From: Alphaproteobacteria bacterium
GTDB lineage: Bacteria; Pseudomonadota; Alphaproteobacteria; Micropepsales; Micropepsaceae
Reading direction: 5' to 3'
Length of the DNA stretch: 64,000 nt
NCBI GenBank assembly: GCA_019247845.1
Contig: JAFBAL010000045.1
Location: 27,460-91,459 of the forward strand
Positions 55,994 to 64,000 of this stretch are shown in pieces. The position numbers and the translations under genes are program-made. The notes beneath the pieces were generated by a model. It was given only the letters and a program-made list of their open reading frames with translations. It ran no database searches and was not told the origin of the DNA. Every line of letters begins with the position of its first letter. Within the stretch, counting starts at the first letter, position 1.

Positions 55994-57133
55994 ATGACCC
56001 GAGCGTTTCTCGCCGCGGCTTTCGCCGCCTCGCTTGCCGGTGGTGCCCATGCCGCCGCGACCGTCACTTTCCTCCACGTCTTCGACGGCGCCGACGGAGG
56101 CTGTGGGCCTCAGGCGGGGGTGACGTTCGACAGCGCGGGAAACCTCTACGGCACGACCGCCTCCTGCGGCGCGCTGCAAAGAGGCACGATCTACAAGCTT
56201 GCGCCCGACGGCACGTTCAGCGTGCTGAGCGACTTTTCCGAATCCGGCGCCGGGTTGGTGCCGGAGGGCGAGATGTCCAGGTCCCACACCGACAATTTCT
56301 TCGGCACCACGATCGGCGGCGGCGCCAATAACGGCGGCACGCTCTTCAGGTTCAGGCCCGCCGGCGGCCGGATGAATATCCTGCACGCATTCGCGGACGG
56401 CGCCGGTGGCCGCGATCCGCGCTACGCGCTATTGCGCGATAGAGACCGCACGATCTACGGCGTCGCTATCCAGGGCGGCAGCACCGGCCTGGGCACGGTG
56501 TACAAGCTCACCGAGGACGGCACCTATGCCGTGCTGCACGATTTCACGAATTTCCTTCTGGGCGAGACGCCGAGTTCGAATCTCGTCGCCGACGCGCAAG
56601 GCAATCTCTACGGCGCAGCCGGCGGTGGCCCCAACGACGCCGGGATCATCTACAAGATCGCGGCGGGCGGCGCCTATTCCATTCTCTATGCCTTCGGTTC
56701 GGTCCGACATGACGGCACAGGACCCAATGGACCGATCGCGATCGACGACGACGGCAACATCTATGGAACGGCGGGCGGCGGCCGGCACAGCTCCGGCGTC
56801 GTCTACAGGGTCGCGCCCGACGGCACCGAGACGATGCTGCATGTTTTCGGAGACTCGAAAGACGACGGTATCGGGCCCAATGGGCTGATGCTTTCGCGCG
56901 GCGCGCTCTACGGCACCACCTGGAGCATCCCGGACGACGTGGGGACGGTCTTCAAATACGCGATCACCCGCGGGCGCTTCCGCACGCTCTGCTCCTTCAA
57001 CGGGACAAAGGGCGAATTGCCGGCCGGGAGACTCCGGCGAGGGCCGGACGGCGCCATCTATGGCGTGACCCAGTTCAACACCAGACGCCCTTCCGCCGGG
57101 ACGATCTTCAAGCTTGTCGAGGGGATGCCCTAG
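55994..57133 (+). CDS. Secreted seven-repeat GloVer-type protein without the Cys pairs
   Basis: A 379-residue exported protein: signal MTRAFLAAAFAASLAGGAHAA, then seven repeats starting HVFDGADGG, SDFSESGAG, HAFADGAGG, HDFTNFLLG, YAFGSVRHD, HVFGDSKDD and CSFNGTKGE. Each has G-NLYGT/IYG and G-G-x-V/I-Y-x-L endings (SAGNLYGTT, GTIYKL). Almost all of the per-repeat cysteine pairs of the 34 and 37 kb relatives are absent. Seven units again suggest a seven-bladed propeller. The role is unknown. A plain ATG at 55994 leads the signal peptide. Confidence 0.85.
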   Translation: MTRAFLAAAFAASLAGGAHAAATVTFLHVFDGADGGCGPQAGVTFDSAGNLYGTTASCGALQRGTIYKLAPDGTFSVLSDFSESGAGLVPEGEMSRSHTDNFFGTTIGGGANNGGTLFRFRPAGGRMNILHAFADGAGGRDPRYALLRDRDRTIYGVAIQGGSTGLGTVYKLTEDGTYAVLHDFTNFLLGETPSSNLVADAQGNLYGAAGGGPNDAGIIYKIAAGGAYSILYAFGSVRHDGTGPNGPIAIDDDGNIYGTAGGGRHSSGVVYRVAPDGTETMLHVFGDSKDDGIGPNGLMLSRGALYGTTWSIPDDVGTVFKYAITRGRFRTLCSFNGTKGELPAGRLRRGPDGAIYGVTQFNTRRPSAGTIFKLVEGMP

Positions 57134-57262
57134 GCGGACCGACCGCGCTATTCGCTTTCGGCACAACGGCTTCGCTTGCCGAGCATGAGCGATCGATAGC
57201 CCGGGCGCTGCGGCGCGCTACAAATCCCTCACGGCGATTTTATCCCGTAAGCCGAAATTCAA

Positions 57263-57284
57263 TCCAAAGTAATTTTGCTTTGGA
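57263..57284. promoter_or_regulatory. AT-rich dyad upstream of the JmjC-type gene
   Basis: TCCAAAG-taattttg-CTTTGGA is a perfect seven-base inverted repeat with an eight-base AT-rich centre, 47 bases upstream of the JmjC-type gene in a 197-base gap. It is a fair candidate operator or promoter-region site. No regulator is matched. Confidence 0.42.
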
Positions 57285-57330
57285 GCGTTAGACACCTACC
57301 TTTGCCGTGGCTGGGGCGTCATTGGGGATA

Positions 57331-58524
57331 ATGCCGTTGCTGTTGGAGGATGCACGAGTCGTCGTGCAGCGGCTGCTGGCGCCGCTGCCCCTGGATCGCT
57401 TTCTCGACGACGTGCTGGGCAAGCGTTTCGCGCTCGAGAACGGAGAAGAGGGGCGTCAGGCGAGGCGCGTGCTTCTAGGCGACGACCCGGAAAGCGCCAT
57501 CCTGAACGCCTATGCGAATCTGGCAGCGACGCTGGCCTTCCATTCCGCCGACGCGAAGGGCCCGCCGCCGCGCCTTGAAGCCGTCGCCGACGCCGCCGCG
57601 TTCAAGCGCAAGATCGACGAGTTTCACGACCGCGGCTACACGGTTCGCACCGACGACGTCGGCGGGCTGTCGGCCGAGCTCGACCGGACCATCCGCGCGC
57701 TCGAGGTCCTGTTCCACCAGAAGGTCGGCGTGAAGCTGTTCTGGAGCCGCGGCGACGGCACCGCGCCGGTGCACTATGACGAATACGACCTGCTCGTCGT
57801 GCAGCTCAAGGGCCGCAAGCGCTGGTTCGTCTCCACCGACCCGTCCGACCTGCCCAACGTCTGGAAGAAGATGCCGGGCTCGTTCGATTTCGAGCGCCAT
57901 GCGAGCTTCGAGGTCGGGCCCGGCGATCTGCTTTATATGCCGCGCGGCACGCCGCATCGCGTCGAGGCGATGGAGGATTCGCTTCATCTCTCCATCGGCT
58001 TCATTCCGGTGACGTTGCGCGATGCGCTGATCGCCTGCATCGACCGGCTGTCCGACGTTCACCGGCCGCTGCGCGAGACCGTGGGCGAGCGCATCGCCGC
58101 GCAGACGCGCGCCAACGATTTCGGCCGCATCCCCGACATGGTGCGCGACGGCGCCGCCGCTCTGTTCGGCTATTGCCGTTCCGACGAGTTCATCCGCGAC
58201 GCGCTCCAGCACCGCTCGTCGCAGGCGGTCGCCGACCTCAAGAAGCCGCCGGCGCGCACGCAATTCCCCGGCCCGCTCACGCCGCAGACGCGCCTGCGCC
58301 ACAGCCCGCTAGCCGCCTGTCACGTGATGGGCAACGCCAACGAGATCGATTTCGCCTATCCGGGCGGGCATCACTATGTCCATCGCGGCGCGCAGGAGAG
58401 CATCGTCTTCGTGATGCGCACGCCCGAGTTCTCGCTGGGCGAGGTGCCCGCCGCCTCGCACGAGGTGCGCGAGGCGCTGGTCGAGCGGCTCCTTGCCAGC
58501 CGCTTCCTGGAACGGATCGATTGA
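57331..58524 (+). CDS. JmjC/cupin-type Fe(II)/2-oxoglutarate oxygenase
   Basis: A 397-residue protein with a JmjC fold of the ribosomal-oxygenase (ROX/YcfD) type: VKLFWSRGDGTAPVHYDEYDLLVVQLKGRKRWFV with the H-x-D iron motif, then FEVGPGDLLYMPRGTPHRVEAMEDSLHLSIGF with the distal His and strand pattern. A longer C-terminal helical and winged part follows. Substrate proteins of this family are ribosomal, but small-molecule targets are possible. The ATG at 57331 after GGGGA is preferred to the GTG at 57307. The next frame continues directly into a broken seven-repeat gene. Confidence 0.82.
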   Translation: MPLLLEDARVVVQRLLAPLPLDRFLDDVLGKRFALENGEEGRQARRVLLGDDPESAILNAYANLAATLAFHSADAKGPPPRLEAVADAAAFKRKIDEFHDRGYTVRTDDVGGLSAELDRTIRALEVLFHQKVGVKLFWSRGDGTAPVHYDEYDLLVVQLKGRKRWFVSTDPSDLPNVWKKMPGSFDFERHASFEVGPGDLLYMPRGTPHRVEAMEDSLHLSIGFIPVTLRDALIACIDRLSDVHRPLRETVGERIAAQTRANDFGRIPDMVRDGAAALFGYCRSDEFIRDALQHRSSQAVADLKKPPARTQFPGPLTPQTRLRHSPLAACHVMGNANEIDFAYPGGHHYVHRGAQESIVFVMRTPEFSLGEVPAASHEVREALVERLLASRFLERID

Positions 58525-59428
58525 TCCTGGGACGGCGCCGCCAGCACTGAGACCATCCTCTATCAGTTCGACGGAAAGACCGACGGATCGACGCCGAGCA
58601 ATGCGCTCCTGCGCGACGGCAAGGGAAATCTCTACGGCACCACCGCGGGTGGCGGCGCGCACGGCCGGGGAATCGTGTTCAAGATCACGCCAAAGGGAAA
58701 GGAGACCCTCCTGCACGATTTCGCGGGCGGCGACGACGGCGCTGAGCCGTTCTCCAACGTCGTGATGGACAAGGACGGCAATCTTTACGGCACGACCGTC
58801 GACGGCGGCAACGGCCGTCAGCAGGGCGCCGATTGCGAAAACGACTGCGGCACGGTCTACAAGATGTCGCGCGGCGGCAACATCGCCATCCTGCATGCTT
58901 TTACCGGATTGGATGACGGCGGCGAGCCTTTCGGCGGCATCACCATCGATGCGCAAGGCAATACCTACGGCACCACGCAGAAGGCCGGTGCGGGCCACAA
59001 CGGCGTCTTGTTCAAGGTCACGCCGGAAGGGGCCTACAGCGTCGTTCATGCATTCGCCGGCGGCTCCGACGATGGCGCGCGGCCCATCGGGAACCTGACC
59101 CTGGACGATGCCGGGAATATCTACGGCAGGGCTTTGGGCGGACTCGGCAACTTGTTCAAAGTGACGCCGGAGGGCGCAGGATGCATTCGGGAACTTCTAC
59201 GGCGTCGCCGCCGGCGGCAGCAAGGAGACCCGCAAATGCAACGCCGGCTGCGGCATCGTCTATCGGCTCACCGCGGCGGGCAAGTTCAGCGTCCTGTACA
59301 GCTTCGGGGTGCATGACGACGGCGCCAATCCGGCAACACCGATCCTGGACGACAAGGGCGTGCTCTACGGCGTGACGGGCAGCGGCGGGGCGGGCAAGGG
59401 CGTGGTCTACAAGCTCAAGATCCGCTAG
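58525..59428 (+). pseudogene. Broken GloVer-type seven-repeat gene, deletion frameshift
   Basis: Directly after the JmjC stop the same frame encodes repeat units with no start or signal peptide: ETILYQFDGKTDG, HDFAGGDDG, HAFTGLDDG, HAFAGGSDDG, each with GNLYGTT or GNIYG. At about 59175 the frame breaks after VTPEGA. The next unit continues in another frame as DAFGNFYGVAAGG and YSFGVHDDG, ending KLKIR. The missing middle of one repeat (about 25 codons, not a multiple of three bases) shows a deletion, not a sequencing slip. The 5' end was also lost. Its TAG shares CTAG with mazG. Confidence 0.78.
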
Positions 59429-60240
59429 CGCGCTTCTTTCTTCGCGCGCTGCCACAACGCTTCCATCTCTTCGAGCGTCGCTTCGGAGGTCGTGCGTCCT
59501 GCGGCCGCGAGCGCCGCTTCGATCCAGCGGAACCGCCGGATCACTTTCGCATTGGTGACGCGCAGCGCGGCTTCGGGATCGACCTTCAGGTGCCGTGCCA
59601 GGTTGGCGACGACGAAGAGCAGGTCGCCGATCTCGCCCTCGATCTCGGCATGGCTTGCGCCAGCGGCATGCGCCTCGACGATCTCGCCGGCCTCCTCGGC
59701 GATCTTGTCGAGCACGCGCTCGGGACTGTCCCAGTCGAAGCCCACGCTCGCCATGCGCTTCTGCAGCTTCTCGGCGCGCAGCAGCGCGGGCAGGGCGCGC
59801 GTCACGTCGTCGAGCAGGCCGTTCTTCCGCCCGGGAACCTGCCGTTCGGCCGCTTCCTGCTTGGCCGCGCGCTCGCGCTTCTTGTGCTCTTCCCAGGCGA
59901 TCGTCTGCGCCTGCGCGTTCCCGATCGCCGCCGCGTCGCCGAACACATGCGGATGGCGCGCGATCATCTTGGTGGAGATCGCTTCGACGACGACGCCGAA
60001 ATCGAAGAGGCCGCGCTCTTCGGCCATGCGCGCGTGATAGACGACCTGAAGCAGCAGGTCGCCGAGCTCTTCCTTCAACCCGCTCCAGTCCTCGTCCTCG
60101 ATCGCGCCCGCCACCTCATAGGCTTCTTCGATCGTATAGGGCGCGATGGTCTCGAAGCTCTGCTCGATATCCCAGGGGCAGCCGCCCTGCGGATCGCGCA
60201 GGCGGCGCATGATCTCAATCAGCTCGTCGATCTTGGCCAT
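59425..60240 (-). CDS. mazG: Nucleoside triphosphate pyrophosphohydrolase MazG
   Basis: A 271-residue MazG. The first domain shows RLRDPQGGCPWDIEQSFETIAPYTIEEAYEVAGAIEDEDWSGLKEELGDLLLQVVYHARMAEERG with the ExxE-ExxD metal motifs. The second has DKIAEEAGEIVEAHAAGASHAEIEGEIGDLLFVVANLARHLKVDPE. It hydrolyses NTPs and, in some bacteria, lowers ppGpp during starvation. The length is standard. Convergent CTAG overlap with the broken repeat gene. It is followed on the same strand by MerR and VOC genes but not obviously co-regulated. Confidence 0.93.
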   Translation of the reverse strand: MAKIDELIEIMRRLRDPQGGCPWDIEQSFETIAPYTIEEAYEVAGAIEDEDWSGLKEELGDLLLQVVYHARMAEERGLFDFGVVVEAISTKMIARHPHVFGDAAAIGNAQAQTIAWEEHKKRERAAKQEAAERQVPGRKNGLLDDVTRALPALLRAEKLQKRMASVGFDWDSPERVLDKIAEEAGEIVEAHAAGASHAEIEGEIGDLLFVVANLARHLKVDPEAALRVTNAKVIRRFRWIEAALAAAGRTTSEATLEEMEALWQRAKKEAR

Positions 60241-60246
60241 GCCCCG

Positions 60247-61023
60247 TCATAGCTTGGACGCCGCCTTCTGCACAAAGGCGAAGATCTCGGGATTGAGCGG
60301 AAGCTTCGGCGCCGCCTTCGGATCGGCCATCGCCTCCTTCCACATCGCCATGACCTTCTCGCCGACCTTGACGTCGCCTTGCGTGAACAGGCGCACCTGC
60401 GCCTGCCAGCGACGCGCCAGCTCCTTGGCCGCGGGCGAGTAGGGGTCGCCCTTGGCCATCAGCGCCTTGGCCTCGTCGATCAGGCTCTCCCAGCTCCGGC
60501 TGGCCTCGGCCTGGTCGAAGCTGCGCCGACGCAGCGCCGCGTTCTCCTCGGCGGTGAAATGCTTCTGGGCGAGGGGATCGAAGATCGCCTGCATCTCTTC
60601 GGGCGTCGCTTTGTTCGTCATGGTGGTCTCCCTGGTGAGCGTGGTGAGGTCGTCGACGGAGAGGGTGTCGCCCTTTTCGAGCTTGGCGCGCGCCGCGCGC
60701 ACGATCTCGAGCGCCTTGGCGACGCGCTGGCCCTCGCGGGCGAGCACGCGCTCCTGCAGGTCGAGCACTGCTGCCAGCGCATCGCCGCCCTCGAGCACCT
60801 CCGCGATGCGCTTCAACGTCAGGCCGAGGCGCTTCAGCGCCACGATCTGGTGCAGCCGCGCGATCTCCTTCGGACCATAGGTCCGCCAGTCGGCCGCGCT
60901 GCGCAGCGGCTTGACCAGGCCGTGGCTCTCATAGACGCGCAGCGCCTTGACGCTGACGCCCAGCCGCCTGGCGGCCTCGGCCGGGGAGAAGTGCCTGTCT
61001 TCCTTCACAACGTCTGCGCTCAT
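60247..61023 (-). CDS. MerR family regulator with TipAS drug-binding domain
   Basis: A 258-residue regulator: MerR winged helix (HFSPAEAARRLGVSVKALRVYESHGLVKPLRSAADWRTYGPKEIARLHQIVALKRLGLTLKRIAEVL), then a coiled-coil dimerisation helix, then a TipAS-like helical domain (MQAIFDPLAQKHFTAEENAALRRRSFDQAEASRSWESLIDEAKALMAKGDPYSPAAKELARRWQAQVRLFTQGD) that binds peptide antibiotics in TipA. It is expressed after the VOC gene with a four-base ATGA overlap. The pair looks like a small drug-response operon. Confidence 0.88.
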   Translation of the reverse strand: MSADVVKEDRHFSPAEAARRLGVSVKALRVYESHGLVKPLRSAADWRTYGPKEIARLHQIVALKRLGLTLKRIAEVLEGGDALAAVLDLQERVLAREGQRVAKALEIVRAARAKLEKGDTLSVDDLTTLTRETTMTNKATPEEMQAIFDPLAQKHFTAEENAALRRRSFDQAEASRSWESLIDEAKALMAKGDPYSPAAKELARRWQAQVRLFTQGDVKVGEKVMAMWKEAMADPKAAPKLPLNPEIFAFVQKAASKL

Positions 61024-61463
61024 GACCGCGTTACGTTAGCCACTACGGCGGCCAAGTCGAGATCGCGCTTGATGGGACCGAAGGTGAAGGTCAGCGCATA
61101 ACCGTCTGGATCGGCAAGGGAAAAGTCGCGCGCGTTCCAGGGCCTATCGCCCGGTTCGCGCAGGATTTTGGCGCCCGCGGTCCGGGCGCGCGCGGCCAAT
61201 GTGTCGAGGTCCTCCGCGACCGCACCGGCGGTCCAGGCAAAGGTGAGGGTGACGCCCGCGCCCTTGAGGCCGTCGACCGCGCCCGGCCGGAGCATCAGGT
61301 CGGCATACTTCGCCCAGCGCAGATGGGCCAGCGCCGGTGCGCCGCCCGGCCCCGGCATCACGAACACGGTCTCGAAGCCCAGCGCCTCGTAGAAGGCGGT
61401 CGAGGCCGCCAGGTCGCTCACGGTGAGGGTCGGGAAGCTCGGCATGGGGTAGAAGTCGCTCAT
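61020..61463 (-). CDS. VOC/glyoxalase-like (bleomycin-resistance type) protein
   Basis: A 147-residue VOC protein: MPSFPTLTVSDLAASTAFYEALGFETVFVMPGPGGAPALAHLRWAKYADLMLRPG, then ARTAGAKILREPGDRPWNARDFSLADPDGYALTFTF. The ending, with the paired D-PDG and aromatic Thr-Phe, resembles antibiotic-sequestering members. It overlaps the TipAS-type MerR gene by ATGA and so is probably made with its own regulator. The actual ligand is unknown. Confidence 0.83.
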   Translation of the reverse strand: MSDFYPMPSFPTLTVSDLAASTAFYEALGFETVFVMPGPGGAPALAHLRWAKYADLMLRPGAVDGLKGAGVTLTFAWTAGAVAEDLDTLAARARTAGAKILREPGDRPWNARDFSLADPDGYALTFTFGPIKRDLDLAAVVANVTRS

Positions 61464-61535
61464 CGGGGTCTCGCGGTTGGTTTCTGGCCGATGGGCGTAA
61501 GGTCGGACCCTGGGGACGGATCAAGGGCGGGAACC

Positions 61536-62046
61536 GTGCGGGCGGCGATTTTTTTCTTCGCAGCGCTGCTGTCGACCGCCGGCGCGGCCCTGGCGGCCCA
61601 GGCGGACCTCGACGCGTTCCAGCACGCGCTGCTCGACTTGCACAATCGCGAGCGCGCGAGCTTGGGCTTGCGGCCGCTCATCTGGAGCGACACCCTGGCA
61701 CGCGGTGCTGCGGCCTGGGCTAAGCCCTCGCCGAGACCGGCCGGTTCGAGCACTCCAGGCTCGAAGAGCGCGACGGCGAGGGCGAAAACCTCTGGCAAGG
61801 CACCGCGGGGTTCTACGGGCCGGAGCGCATGTCGGCGACTGGCTCGCGGAAAAAAGGGATTTCGCGCCGGGCATCTTCCCGGTGGTCGCCAAGGACGGCA
61901 ATCCGCGCACGGTCGGGCACTACACGCAGATCGTCTGGCGCGAGACCACCAAGCTCGGCTGCGCCACGGCGAGCTCGAAGGACTGGGATGTCCTGGTCTG
62001 CCGCTATAGCCCGCCGGGAAATACGATCGGGCAGAGAGTGTATTGA
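61536..62046 (+). pseudogene. CAP/SCP-domain secreted protein with two frameshifts
   Basis: A GTG start after AAGGGCGGG opens a signal peptide (MRAAIFFFAALLSTAGAALAAQADL) and the CAP-domain beginning FQHALLDLHNRERASLGLRPLIWSDTLARGAAAWAK. The rest of a normal CAP domain continues in the third frame (LAETGRFEHSRLEERDGEGENLWQGTAGFYGPERM), then the second (VGDWLAEKRDFAPGIFPVVAKDGNPRTVGHYTQIVWRETTKLGCA). Each break equals one missing base, in a run where GG would be expected (aag-cc near 61724, atg-tc near 61832). It is a real pseudogene or two assembly errors. Confidence 0.78.
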
Positions 62047-62150
62047 CGGCAGGCGCCGCCGCGGCCGCCCGCCACACAATTCGCGTCCATTTTTTCGTAT
62101 AAGATATATTATGAGAAATACGAGGGCGATTCATGGGCGGGGCGGGCGGC

Positions 62151-62990
62151 TTATGGTCCGGTCGGCCCGGTACGGCTCAGCGAAAAGCTCTGCCACGGCG
62201 CCAAGCAGAGCCGCGCCTTGTTGGGAGCCCCGCCGCGCAACTGACCGACCGCAGAGCGCACGACGATGCCGCCGGCGGCCGTCCCGGCATCCGGAAAGCG
62301 GACCTGGAATTTGACGGCGGCATAGCCGTTGAAGAACGCCACGCCGGTCTTGTTCCCGGCGATTTCGACATCCGGGCTCCAGCTCCAGCTCGGGACCGCG
62401 CATCTCGACGCCACGGTCGCGCCGGCGATCTCCAGATGGCCGGTCGCGGAATCGTTCGCGACCGTCAGATACATGACCTTGCCGTCGGCGCTGGCGCCGT
62501 CATAGCTGCCGACCTGCGCCGCGTCGGCCTCACCGCCGCCGCCGCCCGGTCCCACATAGCGCGTGTCGAGGTGCTGCCACTGACGCCTGCCGCAGACCGT
62601 CGCGCGATATCCGCCGGCCATCGGCACCAGTACCGAATTCGCGAATTGAAACGGTCCGGAGAACCGTCCCAGATGCGCTTTCATATAAAAGTTGATGAAG
62701 GTGGACGTGTTGTTGAGCCTGACGGTCGTGTGCTGCGCGCCGAGATCGACGTTCGGCGTCCAGCTCCACTGGCCAGCGAAATCGCCGCCGGTCCCTAGGC
62801 TGGCGCACGGCGTCTGAAAGCTCAGCGTCGCCGTTGCGACCCGCAGCTTGTCGTTCGACGGATTGCGATCGATGGTGAAGGCGAGCATCGTGCCGTCCGA
62901 GAGCGAACCCGCATACCGTCCCTCGCGCTGCGCGGAAGCCGTTCCGCAGAGCAGCGCCAGAACCATCGTGCCGGGCAAGATCGCGCGCAT
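62151..62990 (-). CDS. Secreted two-domain protein, duplicated family domain
   Basis: A 279-residue exported protein: signal MRAILPGTMVLALLCGTASAQ, then two related domains. Domain 1 starts REGRYAGSLSDGTMLAFTIDRN and has PC-x-W motifs ending RATVCGRRQWQHLDTRY. Domain 2 starts VGSYDGASADGKVMYLTVANDS and ends RLCLAPWQSFSLSRTGP. Both follow the order G-x-Y-x-G, DG, hydrophobic strand, C, W-x-W-x-P. The single-domain protein at 7495-7995 has the same plan. No named family. The ATG at 62990 starts the signal peptide, and the longer track start adds 17 unlikely residues. Confidence 0.76.
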   Translation of the reverse strand: MRAILPGTMVLALLCGTASAQREGRYAGSLSDGTMLAFTIDRNPSNDKLRVATATLSFQTPCASLGTGGDFAGQWSWTPNVDLGAQHTTVRLNNTSTFINFYMKAHLGRFSGPFQFANSVLVPMAGGYRATVCGRRQWQHLDTRYVGPGGGGGEADAAQVGSYDGASADGKVMYLTVANDSATGHLEIAGATVASRCAVPSWSWSPDVEIAGNKTGVAFFNGYAAVKFQVRFPDAGTAAGGIVVRSAVGQLRGGAPNKARLCLAPWQSFSLSRTGPTGP

Positions 62991-63048
62991 GCGAAGAACG
63001 CTGAGCTTCGGCACCGGCGCTGTCAATCGCTTCAGGTGCACTATCGCG

Positions 63049-63360
63049 TCAGGTCCACTCCCGCATCAGCCGCCGCGTCCGCGGAAACCTCGGATCGTCC
63101 TGCGGCAGCCGGTCGCCGTTGCAAAAGACGATGCCGCTGATCGGGCTGCCGTTCTCGTCGACGCTGTCGAGCACGCCGCAGATCGTCGTCGCGGGATCGC
63201 CGAGCATCACATAGAGAATATGCGGCGCGTAGCCGGGCACCACGATCGGCGCCGGCATCGACCAGCTGCAAGGCAGAGTGAACAGCGCGCTGGACATCGT
63301 GACGGCCATGACCCAGGCGAAAGATTTTCTTTCTGACAGGACGTCTGCGACCGTTGTCAT
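63049..63360 (-). CDS. Hypothetical protein, 103 residues
   Basis: A 103-residue protein beginning MTTVADVLSERKSFAWVMAVTMSSALFTLPCSWSMPAP, which contains one hydrophobic stretch that may anchor or export it. Then comes VVPGYAPHILYVMLGDPATTICGVLDSVDENGSPISGIVFCNGDRLPQDDPRFPRTRRLMREWT. The conserved-looking pieces (LGDPATTICGVLDS, CNGDRLPQDDPRF) suggest a real gene. The position of the start is uncertain, and an internal Met at the hydrophobic stretch is possible. No family is assigned. Confidence 0.55.
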   Translation of the reverse strand: MTTVADVLSERKSFAWVMAVTMSSALFTLPCSWSMPAPIVVPGYAPHILYVMLGDPATTICGVLDSVDENGSPISGIVFCNGDRLPQDDPRFPRTRRLMREWT

Positions 63361-63405
63361 GGCGCGCCTGTTCCCCCGTGGCAAAAATATTCGTAAAGAG
63401 TCGCC

Positions 63406-63963
63406 ATGGCGGAATTGAGGCACAGGCCGGCCACGGCAGACGACATCCCGGCGCTGACGCGGCTCATGGCGCGCGCGATCGCGGAGCTGCAGCGCGGCTT
63501 CCTCGATGCGGCCCAGATCGCGGCGTCGGCGTCGGTCATGGGCATGGACACGCAGCTGATCGCCGACGGCACATATTACGCGATCGAAAGCGACGGCCGC
63601 TTCGCGGGCTGCGGCGGCTGGAGCAGGCGCGCGACCTTGTTCGGCGGCGACCACTCCGCGGGCCGCGATGCCGCCCTGCTCCATCCGGCACGCGATGCGG
63701 CGCGGGTGCGCGCCATGTACACCGCGCCGGAATTCGCGCGGCGCGGCGTCGGCCGCATGATCCTGACGCTCTGCGAGGACGCGGCCGCGCGCGAAGGCTT
63801 CCGGCGCGTCGAGCTCGCGGCGACGCTCGCCGGCGAGCCGCTCTATCGCGCCTGCGGCTATCGCGTCATCGAGACGTTCGAGGCCGACACGCCTCAGGGC
63901 GTGCGCGTGCCGCTGAAGCGCATGGGCAAGGAGATCGCCAGCGAAATCCTGAGCCCGTCGTAA
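63406..63963 (+). CDS. GNAT family N-acetyltransferase
   Basis: A 185-residue acetyltransferase. Segments are RPATADDIPALTRLMARAIAELQRGFLDAAQIAASASVMGMDTQLIADGTYYAIESDGRFAGCGGWSRR, then motif A RVRAMYTAPEFARRGVGRMILTLCEDAAAREGFRRVELAATLAGEPLYRACGYRVIETF. The R/Q-x-x-G-x-G/A CoA-binding loop is RRGVGR. The substrate is not predictable. The ATG at 63406 is close to the first strand. The gene is divergent from the small hypothetical gene. Confidence 0.86.
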   Translation: MAELRHRPATADDIPALTRLMARAIAELQRGFLDAAQIAASASVMGMDTQLIADGTYYAIESDGRFAGCGGWSRRATLFGGDHSAGRDAALLHPARDAARVRAMYTAPEFARRGVGRMILTLCEDAAAREGFRRVELAATLAGEPLYRACGYRVIETFEADTPQGVRVPLKRMGKEIASEILSPS

Positions 63964-64000
63964 GCGGGCTCGACACCGTCGGGCAGCTCGCGCTTCAAGG

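Noticed and set aside
62047-62150. AT-rich patch (ttttttcgtataagatatat) as an origin or promoter
   Set aside because: It lies between the ends of two gene regions. No repeat, DnaA-box set or clear -35/-10 spacing is seen.
63894-64000. Possible C-terminal end of a minus-strand gene (LKRELPDGVEPAYDGLR...)
   Set aside because: The frame is open to the window edge, but only about 34 codons are visible and they overlap the GNAT gene. Not enough to call a gene.

Overview
The window is a compact, GC-rich chromosomal segment from an alphaproteobacterium. The support for that lineage is gene content and order: a fused ispDF next to pgpA and a CinA-type gene, ntrB-ntrC and ntrY-ntrX, then a D-amino acid aminotransferase, hfq, hflX and mazG, plus DUF4167, DUF1178, ubiG and a RatA/COQ10 gene. 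The repeated seven-repeat secreted 'GloVer' proteins (TIGR03803 type) recall Rhizomicrobium/Micropepsaceae-like soil bacteria, but that assignment is tentative. No tRNA, rRNA, CRISPR array, insertion sequence, integrase or other sign of a prophage or large island was seen.

Layout. 1-8.7 kb: partial TPR membrane protein, mutT, a Flp-type pilin overlapping mutT, a BioC-like methyltransferase, comF, grxC, a nitrilase-family amidase, a secreted tail-collar protein and its truncated relative, DUF1178, several unknown secreted or membrane proteins, ubiG. 8.7-21 kb: a GH127-type hydrolase, then the housekeeping run lysC, ptsP, rodZ-like, ispG, prfA, prmC and DUF4167, followed by an MFS transporter and a GFA-family gene. 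21-33 kb: clpB with a candidate heat-shock promoter, small enzymes and lipoproteins, an M23 peptidase, a PadR/HAAS membrane regulatory pair with a clear terminator, arylamine N-acetyltransferase and an alpha/beta hydrolase. 33-38 kb: an acyl-adenylating enzyme, a secreted seven-repeat protein and a secreted esterase in one coupled operon, then a second seven-repeat protein. 38-55 kb: lipA, SIMPL and RatA genes, cinA-pgpA-ispDF, ntrBC, two unknown genes, ntrYX, a vapBC toxin-antitoxin pair wedged in front of dat, then hfq and hflX. 55-64 kb: class A beta-lactamase, a third seven-repeat protein, a JmjC oxygenase, a broken fourth seven-repeat gene, mazG, a VOC/MerR-TipAS pair, a CAP-domain gene with two frameshifts, a two-domain secreted protein and a GNAT acetyltransferase.

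Gene packing is extreme. Co-directional genes repeatedly overlap by four bases as NTGA, with ATG, GTG, TTG and perhaps CTG starts. Several convergent genes share a CTAG or CTAA stop. Several true starts are therefore non-ATG and are missed or misplaced in the ORF track (prmC, dat, ratA, the 33.2 kb esterase, hflX).

I see no confidently new multi-gene defence or biosynthetic system. The observations most worth following are the seven-repeat (probable seven-bladed propeller) family with one cysteine pair per repeat, the vapBC insertion coupled to dat with a perfect operator dyad, the NtrX that lacks GAFTGA, and the recurring secreted one- and two-domain family at 7.5 and 62 kb.
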